Shown: one piece after another, positions 1 to 10,043 of the stretch | Layout: every line of letters begins with the position of its first letter | How positions within the stretch are numbered: position 1 is the stretch's first letter | Source: Candidatus Levybacteria bacterium RIFCSPHIGHO2_01_FULL_36_15 | GTDB lineage: Bacteria > Patescibacteriota > Microgenomatia > Levybacterales > GWA1-39-11 | Direction: 5' to 3' | Assembly: GCA_001782015.1 (NCBI GenBank) | Contig: MFNJ01000039.1 | Coordinates: 1-50,164 of the forward strand | DNA length: 50,164 nt | The notes under the pieces: model-generated | Database searches by the model: none | What the model saw: the letters and a program-made list of their open reading frames with translations, nothing else | What the model was told of the DNA's origin: nothing | Position numbers and translations under genes: made by a program

Positions 1-1338
1 ATCTTCTTTTAATCTATTTTTTATAAACAAGATTTCCTCTTTTATTTTTGATGAATTTGAGAGTAAAAGTCCTATTTTTTCCACAGCGTGTATAACAGTT
101 GTATGGTCACGTCCTCCGAGAATATTGCCTATTTCTACAAAAGTCAGCCCAGCATCTTCTTTTAAAAGATACATACAAACATGCCGTGGGAGTACAATTG
201 AAGCGTCTCTTCTTGCTCCTTTAAGTTGGGTATTTTTAATATTATAAAAAGAGCAAATAATATTAATAATGTCATCCGGTCTTATAATTGCCTCTTTCTC
301 TTTTTTTCTTCCTAAAAGATTTGTTATGGTTGTTTCAGAAGTTGGTTTGTTAAGAGTGGTTGCTTCAGTTGAAAGTCTCAATAAAAATCCTTCGAGGGCG
401 CGAACATCAATAATCTTATCCGCTATTATTTTTGCCATGTCAGTAGAAAGTTCCATGTTGAATTTTTTTGCTTTAATCAGTAGAATTGCGCATCTTAACT
501 CAAAATCAGCAGGTTGTATGTCAACAGTAAGTCCTCCTTCAAAACGGGAAGCAAGTCTTGCTTCTATTTTTTGTATTTCATGAGGTGGCCTGTCGGAGGT
601 GAATATTATTTGCTTGCCTTTGTCAATGAGACTGTTAAAAGTATGAAAAAGTTCTTCCTGTACTCTTTCCTTGCCGCTTAAGAACTGTATGTCATCAAGA
701 AGCAATAAATCAACATTTCTAAACTTTTTCCTAAGCTGCGTGGTGGTTCTGTCTCTGATTGCCTCAACTACTTCGTTTGTAAACTCTTCTGTTGTAAGAT
801 AAGCAATTTTTATATCGTGCTTTTCAAATATTTCATTTGCAATTGCCTGCATGAGGTGAGTTTTGCCTACCCCAACTGTTCCATAAATATATAAAGGATT
901 ATATTTTTCACCCGGATTTTTAGCAACAGTAGTTCCTGCTGTATATGCAAGCTGATTACTTTCGGAAACAGCATATGTTTTGAAAGTATAGTCTTTTCTT
1001 ACTCTTTGCGGTCTTTCCTGGCGCGCCACCCTTTTTTCCTCTTTTGGACTAAAAAGAGGACCGATGTTTTCTTTGTCCTCCTTTGTTCCAGCACTTTTTT
1101 TGTTTGATGAAATAAAAACAAGACTTGAATTTATTTGTAATTTTTTATCTAATATTTTTTTAATTAAAGAATAATATCTTTTTTCTAAATATTCTGCGGT
1201 TATATAAGTTGGGGCGGATATGCTGGCAATAGAATCGCGGACCTCAAGTAGACTTGTTCCTTTAAAAAAAGTTAAAAAAGTAGGCTTTGATACTTCAATT
1301 TCTATTTCGCTGAGTACTGATTTCCAGGTGTCATCCAT
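1..1338 (-). CDS. dnaA: Chromosomal replication initiator protein DnaA (C-terminus runs off the left edge)
   Basis: Reverse-strand translation gives MDDTWKSVLSEIEIEVSKPTFLTFF...NPLYIYGTVGVGKTHLMQAIANEI...LLLLDDIQFLSGKERVQEELFHTFNSL...GGRDHTTVIHAVEKI: Walker A/B plus the domain IV DHTTV signature. Not in the ORF track because it runs off the edge. Confidence 0.97.
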   Translation of the reverse strand, partial: MDDTWKSVLSEIEIEVSKPTFLTFFKGTSLLEVRDSIASISAPTYITAEYLEKRYYSLIKKILDKKLQINSSLVFISSNKKSAGTKEDKENIGPLFSPKEEKRVARQERPQRVRKDYTFKTYAVSESNQLAYTAGTTVAKNPGEKYNPLYIYGTVGVGKTHLMQAIANEIFEKHDIKIAYLTTEEFTNEVVEAIRDRTTTQLRKKFRNVDLLLLDDIQFLSGKERVQEELFHTFNSLIDKGKQIIFTSDRPPHEIQKIEARLASRFEGGLTVDIQPADFELRCAILLIKAKKFNMELSTDMAKIIADKIIDVRALEGFLLRLSTEATTLNKPTSETTITNLLGRKKEKEAIIRPDDIINIICSFYNIKNTQLKGARRDASIVLPRHVCMYLLKEDAGLTFVEIGNILGGRDHTTVIHAVEKIGLLLSNSSKIKEEILFIKNRLKED

Positions 1339-1396
1339 AAGTTCAAAAAGCGGGCAAAATTATTTAATAGTTTTAGCAGTAGGAAGAGTTTAGCGA

Positions 1397-1405
1397 TGTG
1401 GATAA
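1397..1405 (-). promoter_or_regulatory. Consensus DnaA box (TTATCCACA), part of putative oriC upstream of dnaA
   Basis: Plus strand TGTGGATAA at 1397-1405, followed by an AT-rich stretch 1420-1500. Confidence 0.65.
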
Positions 1406-1517
1406 CTTTTGTCAAGAGGTATAAACAGACTTTTAAAGTCAAAAAATTCATTCAACAAATTATGTTAATTTTAATCATTCTAAGATTAATTAACCAGTTT
1501 TAACGTGCCCTTTTGTG

Positions 1518-1955
1518 TTAATTCTTTTCAGGCCGAAGGTCCCAAAGCTTGAGACCAATTTGCTTATTGTAAGATTTTAAAAAAGACGTGCCCAAATCAG
1601 TCAGGAATATCTCCGCCGTTGCTGAAACTGTACTTCTTACCAAATGTCCTCCAAAAGAATTCATTTGATCATCCGAAATGCTGATGTGACTGTGAACCAA
1701 AAGTTCATTTTCACAAATACCAACATTTCCGGTTAAGTTGGTAAGTTCAAAAATACCCATGAGGATTTTTTCGCTGTATTTTCTGTTATTTACTTTATAA
1801 TGTGCAAGCGTGGGATTCTCTATTGATCCAATTCCTGAAAAAACTGCATTTTTTATTGAATTTTTACTACAAAAGTCTTTAATTGCAGTGTTTACTTCCT
1901 CTCCCCTTTCAAGCCTGATTAAGTATTTATTGTTTTTAATATTTGCATAAAACAT
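1518..1955 (-). CDS. PPC/DUF296 domain DNA-binding-like protein
   Basis: Translation pattern ...VFSGIGSIENPTLAHY...GIFELTNLTGNV...LLVHSHISISDDQMNSFGGHLV typical of PPC/DUF296. Confidence 0.8.
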   Translation of the reverse strand: MFYANIKNNKYLIRLERGEEVNTAIKDFCSKNSIKNAVFSGIGSIENPTLAHYKVNNRKYSEKILMGIFELTNLTGNVGICENELLVHSHISISDDQMNSFGGHLVRSTVSATAEIFLTDLGTSFLKSYNKQIGLKLWDLRPEKN

Positions 1956-2078
1956 ACAGTTAGATTTTAGAACTGTTTGTTTAATAAATCAATAAATTGT
2001 TTTAAAATGCAAGTTTCTTGCGGTATTCTTACTAATTTTATGTTATTCTATAAGATAGAAAATATAAATTATTAATAT

Positions 2079-2687
2079 ATGTTTACATTACCAGATCTTC
2101 CTTATAATTATAACGCTCTTGAGCCTTTCATAGATGAAAAAACTATGCAGCTGCATCATGATGCTCATCATGCAGTATACGTTAAAAACCTCAATGATGT
2201 TTTAGCAAACTTTCCTGATTTACTAGATGCAAACGTTGAGGATTTGATTAAGAATCTTGGTAAAATTCCGGAGGAAATCCGTACAAAAGTTCGCAATAAT
2301 GGCGGGCAGCACGCAAATCATTCTTTGTTCTGGGTTATTATGGCTGCTCCATCACAGCAAAATATTCCTTCGGGAAATTTGCTCGATGAAATAAATAAGA
2401 ATTTTGAAAGTTTTGATAAGTTTAAAGATAAATTTACAAGTTCTGCTGTAGCTCTTTTTGGCAGCGGGTGGATATGGCTTAATGTGAATGATGGTAGACT
2501 GGAAATTTCAACCACTCCAAACGGTGACTCACCTATTATGCAGGGCAAGGTTTCGTTGTTAAACCTTGATGTTTGGGAACACGCGTATTACTTAAAATAC
2601 CAGAATAAAAGAAAAGATTATGTTGATGCCTGGTGGAGCGTGGTCAACTGGAAAGAAGTTGAAAAACGTTTTGAAAAATTAATATAA
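2079..2687 (+). CDS. sod: Superoxide dismutase (Fe/Mn family)
   Basis: MFTLPDLPYNYNALEPFIDEKTMQLHHDAHHAVYV...GGQHANHSLFW...LFGSGWIWL...LDVWEHAYYLKYQNKRKDYVDAWW. Confidence 0.97.
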   Translation: MFTLPDLPYNYNALEPFIDEKTMQLHHDAHHAVYVKNLNDVLANFPDLLDANVEDLIKNLGKIPEEIRTKVRNNGGQHANHSLFWVIMAAPSQQNIPSGNLLDEINKNFESFDKFKDKFTSSAVALFGSGWIWLNVNDGRLEISTTPNGDSPIMQGKVSLLNLDVWEHAYYLKYQNKRKDYVDAWWSVVNWKEVEKRFEKLI

Positions 2688-2693
2688 AAATAT

Positions 2694-3809
2694 CTAGGCC
2701 ACTTTTTTATTATTTATTGCCATAACTGAAGTTATAACTCTCTTGCCTTCTCTGTCTATGCCTCGTAATTCATAAAGCTTTACTTTTTCATCTTTTAGTC
2801 TTGGATCCAGAGAGAAAATTTCAGCTAATTTTAACAGTTTTCCGCTTGCGTCGGTTGTAACATCTTTATCTATCTCAACTACTTGTGCTTTTAAAACCGT
2901 TTCATCATTTACTACCGGTCTTTTGTATTCACCATTATAAAGACCAATTAATTCGGCTTCATCACTCACTTTCCCTTCTTCTTTCAAAGCATCCATTCCC
3001 TGAAAAGTCATAGCAGCATCAGTGCAAGCTGCGTGTAAAATTGTTTCATCCGTTAAATTGTACGCCAATCCAAGCCTTGTGTCTTTCCAAAAAGGCTCAC
3101 CGTTGTTGTCTCTGTTTTTAGGATCGTGAGGTCCATTAATGTCTCCCGATACTATTCTGGCAAACTCAACAGCAGTTAGTGTGGTGGGTGCATAGCTTCT
3201 TGTGCTCGTAATGGGATCTCCCTTAAATTGATATGGTGGAACCTCCTCTTTTTTGGGAGCTTTATCTTTGCCGTTTCCATCAGATGGAGGTGGTACATAT
3301 GTTCTGTTATCGCAAAGTACTAAACCCCCTGCCTCAGCTAAGATTTTGTGTCCTTTAGAATCCATAGGCTGTGAATACGTTGAAGATACCTCGTAAACTG
3401 CCCCATTGGCATTTTGTTTTTTTCTGGTAATTTGGGAGTAAGCATCAACTCTTCCTTCCTCTACCGATTCATACGTTTCCCCCCAATTAGTTAGTAATAT
3501 TGGCGCATAGCCTCCGGCAGCATACATCTCAAAAGAGAGAAAGCCAAAAACAATAGCTCTTCTTGCATGTGCCATGTGTTTTGAGTTATGGGGATCACCC
3601 CCCATATCCTTAACCAAGGTTACTAGAGTTCTTTTTTTAACCTCAAATGAGGTATGGCATTCTGCTATTGGTTCATCCATTTCACCTCTTATGTTTCTTG
3701 CTTCTTTTCCAGAAACGGAATGAAAATTCTGATCGGGGCCGATCAGGGTAACCACCGGTTTTTGCAAATGTGGCACTGTTGCTGCTCTGTCTTTTTCTAC
3801 TACTACCAT
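2694..3809 (-). CDS. Hypothetical protein, 371 aa
   Basis: Long ORF convergent with sod; no family recognised. Confidence 0.7.
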   Translation of the reverse strand: MVVVEKDRAATVPHLQKPVVTLIGPDQNFHSVSGKEARNIRGEMDEPIAECHTSFEVKKRTLVTLVKDMGGDPHNSKHMAHARRAIVFGFLSFEMYAAGGYAPILLTNWGETYESVEEGRVDAYSQITRKKQNANGAVYEVSSTYSQPMDSKGHKILAEAGGLVLCDNRTYVPPPSDGNGKDKAPKKEEVPPYQFKGDPITSTRSYAPTTLTAVEFARIVSGDINGPHDPKNRDNNGEPFWKDTRLGLAYNLTDETILHAACTDAAMTFQGMDALKEEGKVSDEAELIGLYNGEYKRPVVNDETVLKAQVVEIDKDVTTDASGKLLKLAEIFSLDPRLKDEKVKLYELRGIDREGKRVITSVMAINNKKVA

Positions 3810-3985
3810 ATCTTCCTATTTAACCAACCAATCAATTACTTTAGTAATAATATTTTTCTCTCCTGTTGTCAATAGCCTATAAGATTTTCTAATCTGTTAA
3901 TTTTTCACTTTTAGCCAACCAATCATTTTGCTGCTGGACTTTTTAAGAGATATTTTTTTATAATGATTTTGCAACATAAAAAACA

Positions 3986-4180
3986 ATGGAGAACAGATTT
4001 GAATTTCAAAGAGATAGAGGTCTCCCTGAAGAATTTACTCCTTCTCAACAACTCTTAAAACGTCTCAATATTACCTATTCAGGCAGAGTTCTCTCTAAGC
4101 GTGAAATTATACTTCAGCAGGGGAAAACACATTTTTTAACACCTGAAAATAAAAAATCTTCACATAGGCACAGAAGATAA
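3986..4180 (+). CDS. Small hypothetical protein, 64 aa
   Basis: ORF with plausible composition in a gap between genes; no homology recognised. Confidence 0.4.
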   Translation: MENRFEFQRDRGLPEEFTPSQQLLKRLNITYSGRVLSKREIILQQGKTHFLTPENKKSSHRHRR

Positions 4181-4231
4181 CCTGATATTATTACATTATT
4201 ATAATAATATTGCGGTAAAATACCTCATTGA

Positions 4232-4798
4232 ATGAAGGCGCAAGATAATAAAAATGAATTTCAAGTAGCTACTCTTGCCGGCGGGTGCTTTTGGTGCACG
4301 GATGCACTATTCAACCGGATCAAAGGAGTAATTTCAGTTGTTCCGGGGTATGCAGGAGGAAAAATTGAAAATCCCTCTTACGAAGAGGTAGGTTCTGGAG
4401 ATACCGGCCATGCTGAAGCCATTCAAATTATCCTTGATCCAAAAACAATACCCTATGAAAAATTGCTTGAAGTTTTTTGGCATACCCACGATCCAACAAC
4501 GTTAAATCGGCAGGGGGCAGACACGGGAACACAATATAGATCGGTTATTTTTTATCATAATCAAATGCAAAAAAATATTGCGCTGGTTTCCAGGGAAAAA
4601 ATAAAAAAGGAAGGTTTGTATAAAGATCCAATAGTTACGGAAATTGTTCCGTTCACAAATTTTTATGAAGCGGAAGAGAATCACAAGAGATATTATGAAA
4701 AAAACCATGATTATCCATATTGCGCGATTGTGATCGATCCAAAAATTCAAAAATTAATTAATAAATTTGGGAAAGAAGTAAAAGAAGAGTACAAATAG
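4232..4798 (+). CDS. msrA: Peptide-methionine (S)-S-oxide reductase MsrA
   Basis: LAGGCFWCTDALFNRIKGVISVVPGYAGG...HDPTTLNRQGADTGTQYRSVIFYH signature. Confidence 0.97.
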   Translation: MKAQDNKNEFQVATLAGGCFWCTDALFNRIKGVISVVPGYAGGKIENPSYEEVGSGDTGHAEAIQIILDPKTIPYEKLLEVFWHTHDPTTLNRQGADTGTQYRSVIFYHNQMQKNIALVSREKIKKEGLYKDPIVTEIVPFTNFYEAEENHKRYYEKNHDYPYCAIVIDPKIQKLINKFGKEVKEEYK

Positions 4799-4864
4799 CA
4801 TTAGTGCATTCAATAATTAGTAAAGATTATATTAATCAAATTGACTCTAAACGGATTAATTTAA

Positions 4865-5230
4865 TTACCCCATTGGAGTGTTTAGCTGAAAGTAATTGTT
4901 GTCTGTGTCTGCTAGGGTGGCAATTGTCATGCTTGGATCTTCCCCCGGAAGATAAGGAGTTGCGACAACCTGTGTTCCTTGTATGTTTTTAATTCTTTCA
5001 AACTCTTTTTCAACATCATTTGTTTCCAGATTGAACATAATTCTTTCAGGTGTCGCGTTTTTGCCATGCACTTTATCATGGGGTCCTATAACCAAAGTTC
5101 CTGTTCCAAGCTTGAATCCAACAAAATCTCCCCCGGACCAATCAGGATCTTTTTGAAAAACCTGTTTATAAAAATTAGCAAGAGCAGAAGGATTTTCAGA
5201 AAAAAGTATAATTGAGCTTAAATTTAGCAT
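4865..5230 (-). CDS. VOC/glyoxalase superfamily protein
   Basis: LSSIILFSENPSALANFYKQVFQKDP...IATLADTDNNYFQL pattern. Confidence 0.8.
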   Translation of the reverse strand: MLNLSSIILFSENPSALANFYKQVFQKDPDWSGGDFVGFKLGTGTLVIGPHDKVHGKNATPERIMFNLETNDVEKEFERIKNIQGTQVVATPYLPGEDPSMTIATLADTDNNYFQLNTPMG

Positions 5231-5352
5231 AAGTTTATATTAGTTTATACTTGTTAAGTTTTATAAAAGATTAAGTAAGGATTATGAAAGAAAGATCACT
5301 GAAAGCTTATTCCGGGTGCATCGGCTGATTTGAATTTTGGGAACCTGCAATA

Positions 5353-5733
5353 TTACGTAGATTCGTCAATTTTTAAATATTTTTTTATTTTTTCACCCAG
5401 CATTGTTGGCTCTAATTCGTATTTTGCAACATAGTCAAGCGCTCCTCTTTTGAGAGCTTCCTCTTTTGCTTGAATATTAAAGTAAGCGGAAAAAATAACA
5501 ACAGGAATAAGTTTTGTATCGGCGTCCTGTTTAAGTCTGGCCAGAATATCATTCCCCAGTATGTCAGGCAGGATTTGATCAAGTAGAATAATATCAGGCT
5601 TTACTTTTTTTGCCAAATCCAGACCTCTTATGCCACTGGATGCAGTATCCACTATAAACTCTTTGTTGCTTAGTACAGAAGAGACTATTTTAGTAATTGC
5701 TGCATCATCATCTACAAAAAGAACGTGGATCAT
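5353..5733 (-). CDS. Single-domain response regulator (CheY-like receiver)
   Basis: HVLFVDDDAAITKIVSSVL...PDIILLDQILPDILGNDILARLK...PVVIFSA...ALDYVAK. Confidence 0.92.
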   Translation of the reverse strand: MIHVLFVDDDAAITKIVSSVLSNKEFIVDTASSGIRGLDLAKKVKPDIILLDQILPDILGNDILARLKQDADTKLIPVVIFSAYFNIQAKEEALKRGALDYVAKYELEPTMLGEKIKKYLKIDEST

Positions 5734-5766
5734 AAAAAATATTGGCTTAAGTAAAGTTTAACCATA

Positions 5767-6551
5767 TTGGCGATTTATTGTCAACTTATCGAAAAATTCT
5801 CCATAGAAATCCGACGCTTTCAGCAAAATAATATGGGCGTGTATATACCGTTTATAGCTGCGGTTGTTTGCATTTTTCCCCTCGCCATTTTTATTTACAG
5901 AGGCATTTTGAGATATAATTCTCTGCGCGAAATTTTCATCACTATTTTGGGTTTTGTTGTTCCTTGTATGCCGCTTATCTTCTTTAACCTTACTAATCAT
6001 TGGGATACGGTTCAGGGTATATATAAAACTGCAATATATTCAAAAAACAGTATTTATGTTGCCAACAGCTGGTCTATTTATCTAAAAAGTTTTTGGCCCG
6101 AATTATGGGCTGTGACCTTGGGAGTTTTAAAAATTTTGGGTACCGGTCTTGCCTTAGCATTTCTAGTTGTTCTTTCTATAAAAGGTTATCAGAAAAAATT
6201 GCCCAAACCACTTATTTTTCTTTTGATCACATTCTTTTTCAATTTTATTCTATTACGGTATTATTGGGGAGACCGTCATGTGGTGTATTTTTCTTACTTG
6301 CATCCTTTCATTTTTATCTTCAGCGCATACGTTTTTTTTCTCTCTCTGCTGATCCCTACATAATTACAAATACAAAGACATATAACCGGAAATGGCAGGA
6401 CGTATTTTATCCGCCAATTCCGCAAGCTGAAAATATTGCAGATTTCTCGCAAACCTCAGAAAGCGCTCTTGCGCAAACCGGATGGACAGTTATTTTCCCT
6501 GAAATCGTTTACAATGACGTAGCAAGATGGTGGTTTTCAGAGCAACCTTAA
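5767..6551 (+). pseudogene. Membrane protein remnant, possibly the C-terminal part of a glycosyltransferase-39/PMT-like protein; frameshifted
   Basis: Hydrophobic frame 5767..6363 continues sensibly in another frame (to 6551, ...KWQDVFYPPIPQAENIADFSQTSESAL...WWFSEQP) after an 8-T run at 6332-6339; the N-terminal half of such a protein is absent. Confidence 0.6.
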
Positions 6552-6624
6552 AAATTAACTTTTGTCCTGGTTAGGATTTCAATAGCTTGTTCGTCAAATA
6601 GTACAATCAGGAGATATTAACTGA

Positions 6625-6942
6625 TTAGATAAGCTTAACTATAATCTTAAAGACAGGCGGAAATACCATAAAAGCAAATAGCAGTACAGACACAATAAAT
6701 ATTTTAAAAGCAAATTTTTGATTTCTGATCTTCAATTTCTCAAGAACTACAAAAGCAACAATTAATACCACGGTTGAAAAAATAAATAATCCAAGCAATG
6801 GTCCAACAGATGGATAAAAGTTCAGGAAGTTTTGTACCTCCTTATAACCTTCCTTGAAAATGTTTAAAATCCAGAAAAAAGTTAAAGAAGCTGAAGTTGC
6901 CAAAAGCATCGTGTTTGCTGAAATAATTTTTTTATCTTCCAT
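6625..6942 (-). CDS. Small membrane protein, 105 aa
   Basis: Three to four hydrophobic segments; follows the next gene with a 5-nt gap. Confidence 0.6.
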   Translation of the reverse strand: MEDKKIISANTMLLATSASLTFFWILNIFKEGYKEVQNFLNFYPSVGPLLGLFIFSTVVLIVAFVVLEKLKIRNQKFAFKIFIVSVLLFAFMVFPPVFKIIVKLI

Positions 6943-6947
6943 AATTT

Positions 6948-7457
6948 TTAGATTGGCGCCACTTTAGTTACCAAAACTGCTTCGCTTGCCACAATTAACA
7001 CAAATAATAAAGATAAAATAAGACAACTTATTACAGCTAGCCTTAAATAGTTCAATTTTTGCTTATCCCCAAACGAATCACCCGTTTTTAAAACTATAAA
7101 CAGTGCTGTGAAGATTAGAACAGGAGGAGCAAAAGCTAGAAATTCTTTATGCTCAAATACAATTGTATGAAGCCAGGCTGTTTCCTTGGAAGCTTTAAGA
7201 ATAGTTCTGGGACCATTTTCAGCTCTGTAAGCTGTATAGATTGATAAGCCAGCAATATCCAGCAGGCTCAAATTAATAAAAAGGCCAAGTAAAATTAGCC
7301 TTAACCAGTTAACAGCGAGTTTAATTTTGGTTGTAAAAAAATAAAGGACAATACCTGCGCCAAGGAATATTAAAGAAAACATACCTAGGGCGCCATGGAA
7401 ATTAGCAAAGTGTCTCAAAAGTGATATTTTAGATAGTCCATTGATAAGTTCTGGCAT
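6948..7457 (-). CDS. Integral membrane protein, 169 aa
   Basis: Multiple hydrophobic segments; no family assigned. Confidence 0.65.
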   Translation of the reverse strand: MPELINGLSKISLLRHFANFHGALGMFSLIFLGAGIVLYFFTTKIKLAVNWLRLILLGLFINLSLLDIAGLSIYTAYRAENGPRTILKASKETAWLHTIVFEHKEFLAFAPPVLIFTALFIVLKTGDSFGDKQKLNYLRLAVISCLILSLLFVLIVASEAVLVTKVAPI

Positions 7458-7754
7458 AGTATAAGTATAAATAAATTAAGATCGATAATAAAGACAATGA
7501 TTATACTGTATTTTGACAGTTGTATCTATGTTACCTATTTCAATATAATGAAAATATGAAAAGCTTAAGTGAGTCGGTGATAATAAAAAAATTCCCGAGG
7601 CTGTTTTTTTATGTTAATTATATTCATAACACGGGTTGACATATGAGCAAAAACTCAATGCCAATGATGGGCAGCAAGCTGAATTTGGAAATATTATCCA
7701 AAAGAACAATAGAAGCTCAGTAAGCGTTAGAAAAAACTATTTCCTTTAAACCAT

Positions 7755-8939
7755 CTAGAGTTTTTGAGGATTAATTCTTATAATTCTGTCATCAGATACA
7801 ACAGGATTACCCCTACCGTCTCTGTTACTTGTAGTAATATAAAGCAAATTATCAGGTCCCAAAATAACATCCCTAATCCTACCAAACTCTCCCCTGAAGT
7901 ACTCTTTTAACTCTATCTGATTCCCATTGATTACTGCTTCATAAAGAGTTTGACCTCTTAAGCCTCCAAAGAATAAAGAGTTTTTAATAAACACAGCTCC
8001 GGCAGGAGCCCAAGTAGTAGATGGACCAGAATTAAGCTTTGGAGTTTCCATTCCGGTTTTTGTTTCGTCCCCGGAAATTTCCGGCCAACCATAATTTTTA
8101 CCCCCTTCAATTAAATTTAGCTCATCTAACCCGGATAAAATTCCGGAACGTCCATGTTCTGTTGACCAAAGCCTTCCATTATCATCCCAAGCCAGCCCCT
8201 GAGGATTGCGGTGTCCGTAAGAATATACAAGATTATTAAAAGGATTTCCTAAAGCAGGCTTTCCCTCATCTGTTACTCGTAAAATTTTTCCACCAAGGGC
8301 ATTTATGTCTTGTGCCTGAGATGGACTTTCTGCGTCACCGGTTGTTATATATAAATAGCCATCTGGGCCGAATTTAATGCGACCGCCGTTGTGATTAGAA
8401 GAGCTTGGGATTTTATCAATGATAATTCTATCTTTTTCCAAACGTGGAGTTTGAGCATCGCAATTAGGATTATTCGGTCCGCAAGCAACTGCTAATTTGA
8501 TACTACTATATTGATAACGCTCTACTCTGTTGTACGTCTTTCCGTTTGCCTCATATGTGTAGTAAAAATATATGTAGCGATTTTCAGAGAACTTAGGATC
8601 AATTGTAACCCCTAGCAATCCTCCTTCGCCAATTTCTTTGACCTGATCAAAAGTTGCCACTGGCTTGCCTTGAAGTTTTCCACTACTATCAATAAATCGA
8701 ACTCTTCCAGGACGTTCTGTAATAAGCATGCTTTTATCCGGCAGAAACACAATACTCCAAGGTGTATCTAAATTCTCTGCAATTACTCTAGCCTGAGGAA
8801 TATCACTGCTTGGTAGTGGTATGGAATTTTGTTCAGGAATAGACTTTGAAACCGGTGGGTTTTTGCTAAAAAACTTCAACAAAACAAACCCGCCTGTTAA
8901 AACAGTTATTATTCCTAAAACAATGGGTAAGTTTTTCAT
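7755..8939 (-). CDS. PQQ-dependent sugar (glucose/sorbosone) dehydrogenase family protein
   Basis: VIAENLDTPWSIVFLPDKSMLITERPGRVRFID...NHNGGRIKFGPDGYLYITTGD...YSYGHRNPQGLAWD...STEHG; N-terminal membrane anchor. Confidence 0.93.
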   Translation of the reverse strand: MKNLPIVLGIITVLTGGFVLLKFFSKNPPVSKSIPEQNSIPLPSSDIPQARVIAENLDTPWSIVFLPDKSMLITERPGRVRFIDSSGKLQGKPVATFDQVKEIGEGGLLGVTIDPKFSENRYIYFYYTYEANGKTYNRVERYQYSSIKLAVACGPNNPNCDAQTPRLEKDRIIIDKIPSSSNHNGGRIKFGPDGYLYITTGDAESPSQAQDINALGGKILRVTDEGKPALGNPFNNLVYSYGHRNPQGLAWDDNGRLWSTEHGRSGILSGLDELNLIEGGKNYGWPEISGDETKTGMETPKLNSGPSTTWAPAGAVFIKNSLFFGGLRGQTLYEAVINGNQIELKEYFRGEFGRIRDVILGPDNLLYITTSNRDGRGNPVVSDDRIIRINPQKL

Positions 8940-8972
8940 GTATCCTTAATCCTTAGCAAATAAAGATCCTGA

Positions 8973-9164
8973 TCAGTTTCTGGACTGTTTGTTGCGGTAG
9001 ATTAAGTATCCAATAACTATTAAAGCAAGTACACTGAAAATTAGAGTTATGTATTCTCCGCCTAAGGCTGACTGTGGTTCTCTTCCTGCAGTAATATCAT
9101 GTAGCGCTGCCCAGTCAAGCAGAAGAACAATGACAATCAAAACTATTAGAAATTTTTTCTTCAC
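8973..9164 (-). CDS. Small membrane protein, 63 aa
   Basis: Two hydrophobic segments; located just upstream of the dehydrogenase gene on the same strand. Confidence 0.5.
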   Translation of the reverse strand: MKKKFLIVLIVIVLLLDWAALHDITAGREPQSALGGEYITLIFSVLALIVIGYLIYRNKQSRN

Positions 9165-9322
9165 ACGTCAATAGTAACAAAAATAGTTTTTAAAATCCAA
9201 TCTGGACAGAATTGTTCTTTCTATTTGGTATATTCAGAACCCGACAGTCAGTACTGCCTCAAAGAATAAATGATTCTGAAGACTATTTCTTTATAAGACC
9301 ATTTTATAAGTCTGCTGGTTAC

Positions 9323-9994
9323 TTATTGACATCCGAGGTTTTTTCTACAAGTTGAATTGACAGAACTATTCGTTATTTGCTCACACGTCTGACAAATTTT
9401 ATCAAGGTCGTTTTTTATCTTATTTTGCGTTTCAGAAGATTCTTTGAATTCAATATCTGAGGGTATCTCAAAGACAGGATCAACATCGTCCCACTCTTTA
9501 CATAAACGGTCACCCGAACCGTCACTTAAACTGTCAACCACATTTAGTTTGGTTAAATCAATTTCATAATTAAAAGGGGTTGTCTTCATTTTCAGTCCGG
9601 GAGGATTTGTTGTTTTTTGATTGTTATCAAAACGAATGGCAGGATTCCATATATAAACCCACTGGCCATCATAAAGTATCTGGGTCATAAAAGAGTCCTC
9701 TTCGGTTGTCGCGCCAATCCGGTAATCAAGTTTGGTTTTATTGCCAGAAACATACGCAAATAATTCTGTTGTCACTTTCGGTGTGACAATTGTATTCTGA
9801 CACTTAATTATTTTCGCGGTTGGTTCTTGCTGGCTGGTGGTTATTTTAGTATCCGGAACAGCATTATTGTTAATCTTTGGATTTGTTTTTAAGCTAGATT
9901 TTGAAAAGAAGAATGCAAATAGGAAAAATAACAATAAAAATAACAATAATAGCCACTTTCTACTGCCCTTTTTTTTATTTTCTGTATTTTCCAT
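9323..9994 (-). CDS. Membrane-anchored hypothetical protein, 223 aa
   Basis: N-terminal Lys-rich region plus transmembrane helix followed by a polar domain with several Cys. Confidence 0.65.
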   Translation of the reverse strand: MENTENKKKGSRKWLLLLFLLLFFLFAFFFSKSSLKTNPKINNNAVPDTKITTSQQEPTAKIIKCQNTIVTPKVTTELFAYVSGNKTKLDYRIGATTEEDSFMTQILYDGQWVYIWNPAIRFDNNQKTTNPPGLKMKTTPFNYEIDLTKLNVVDSLSDGSGDRLCKEWDDVDPVFEIPSDIEFKESSETQNKIKNDLDKICQTCEQITNSSVNSTCRKNLGCQ

Positions 9995-10043
9995 AGAAAT
10001 TTGTTACCTGATTATAGTCTAAAAAACAACTTTTGTCCAAACA

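Noticed and set aside
269-583. Plus-strand 104-aa ORF
   Set aside because: Antisense to dnaA; composition follows the dnaA coding strand.
7628-7725. Possible 26-aa peptide MSKNSMPMMGSKLNLEILSKRTIEAQ
   Set aside because: Too short, no ribosome-binding site or similarity to support it.
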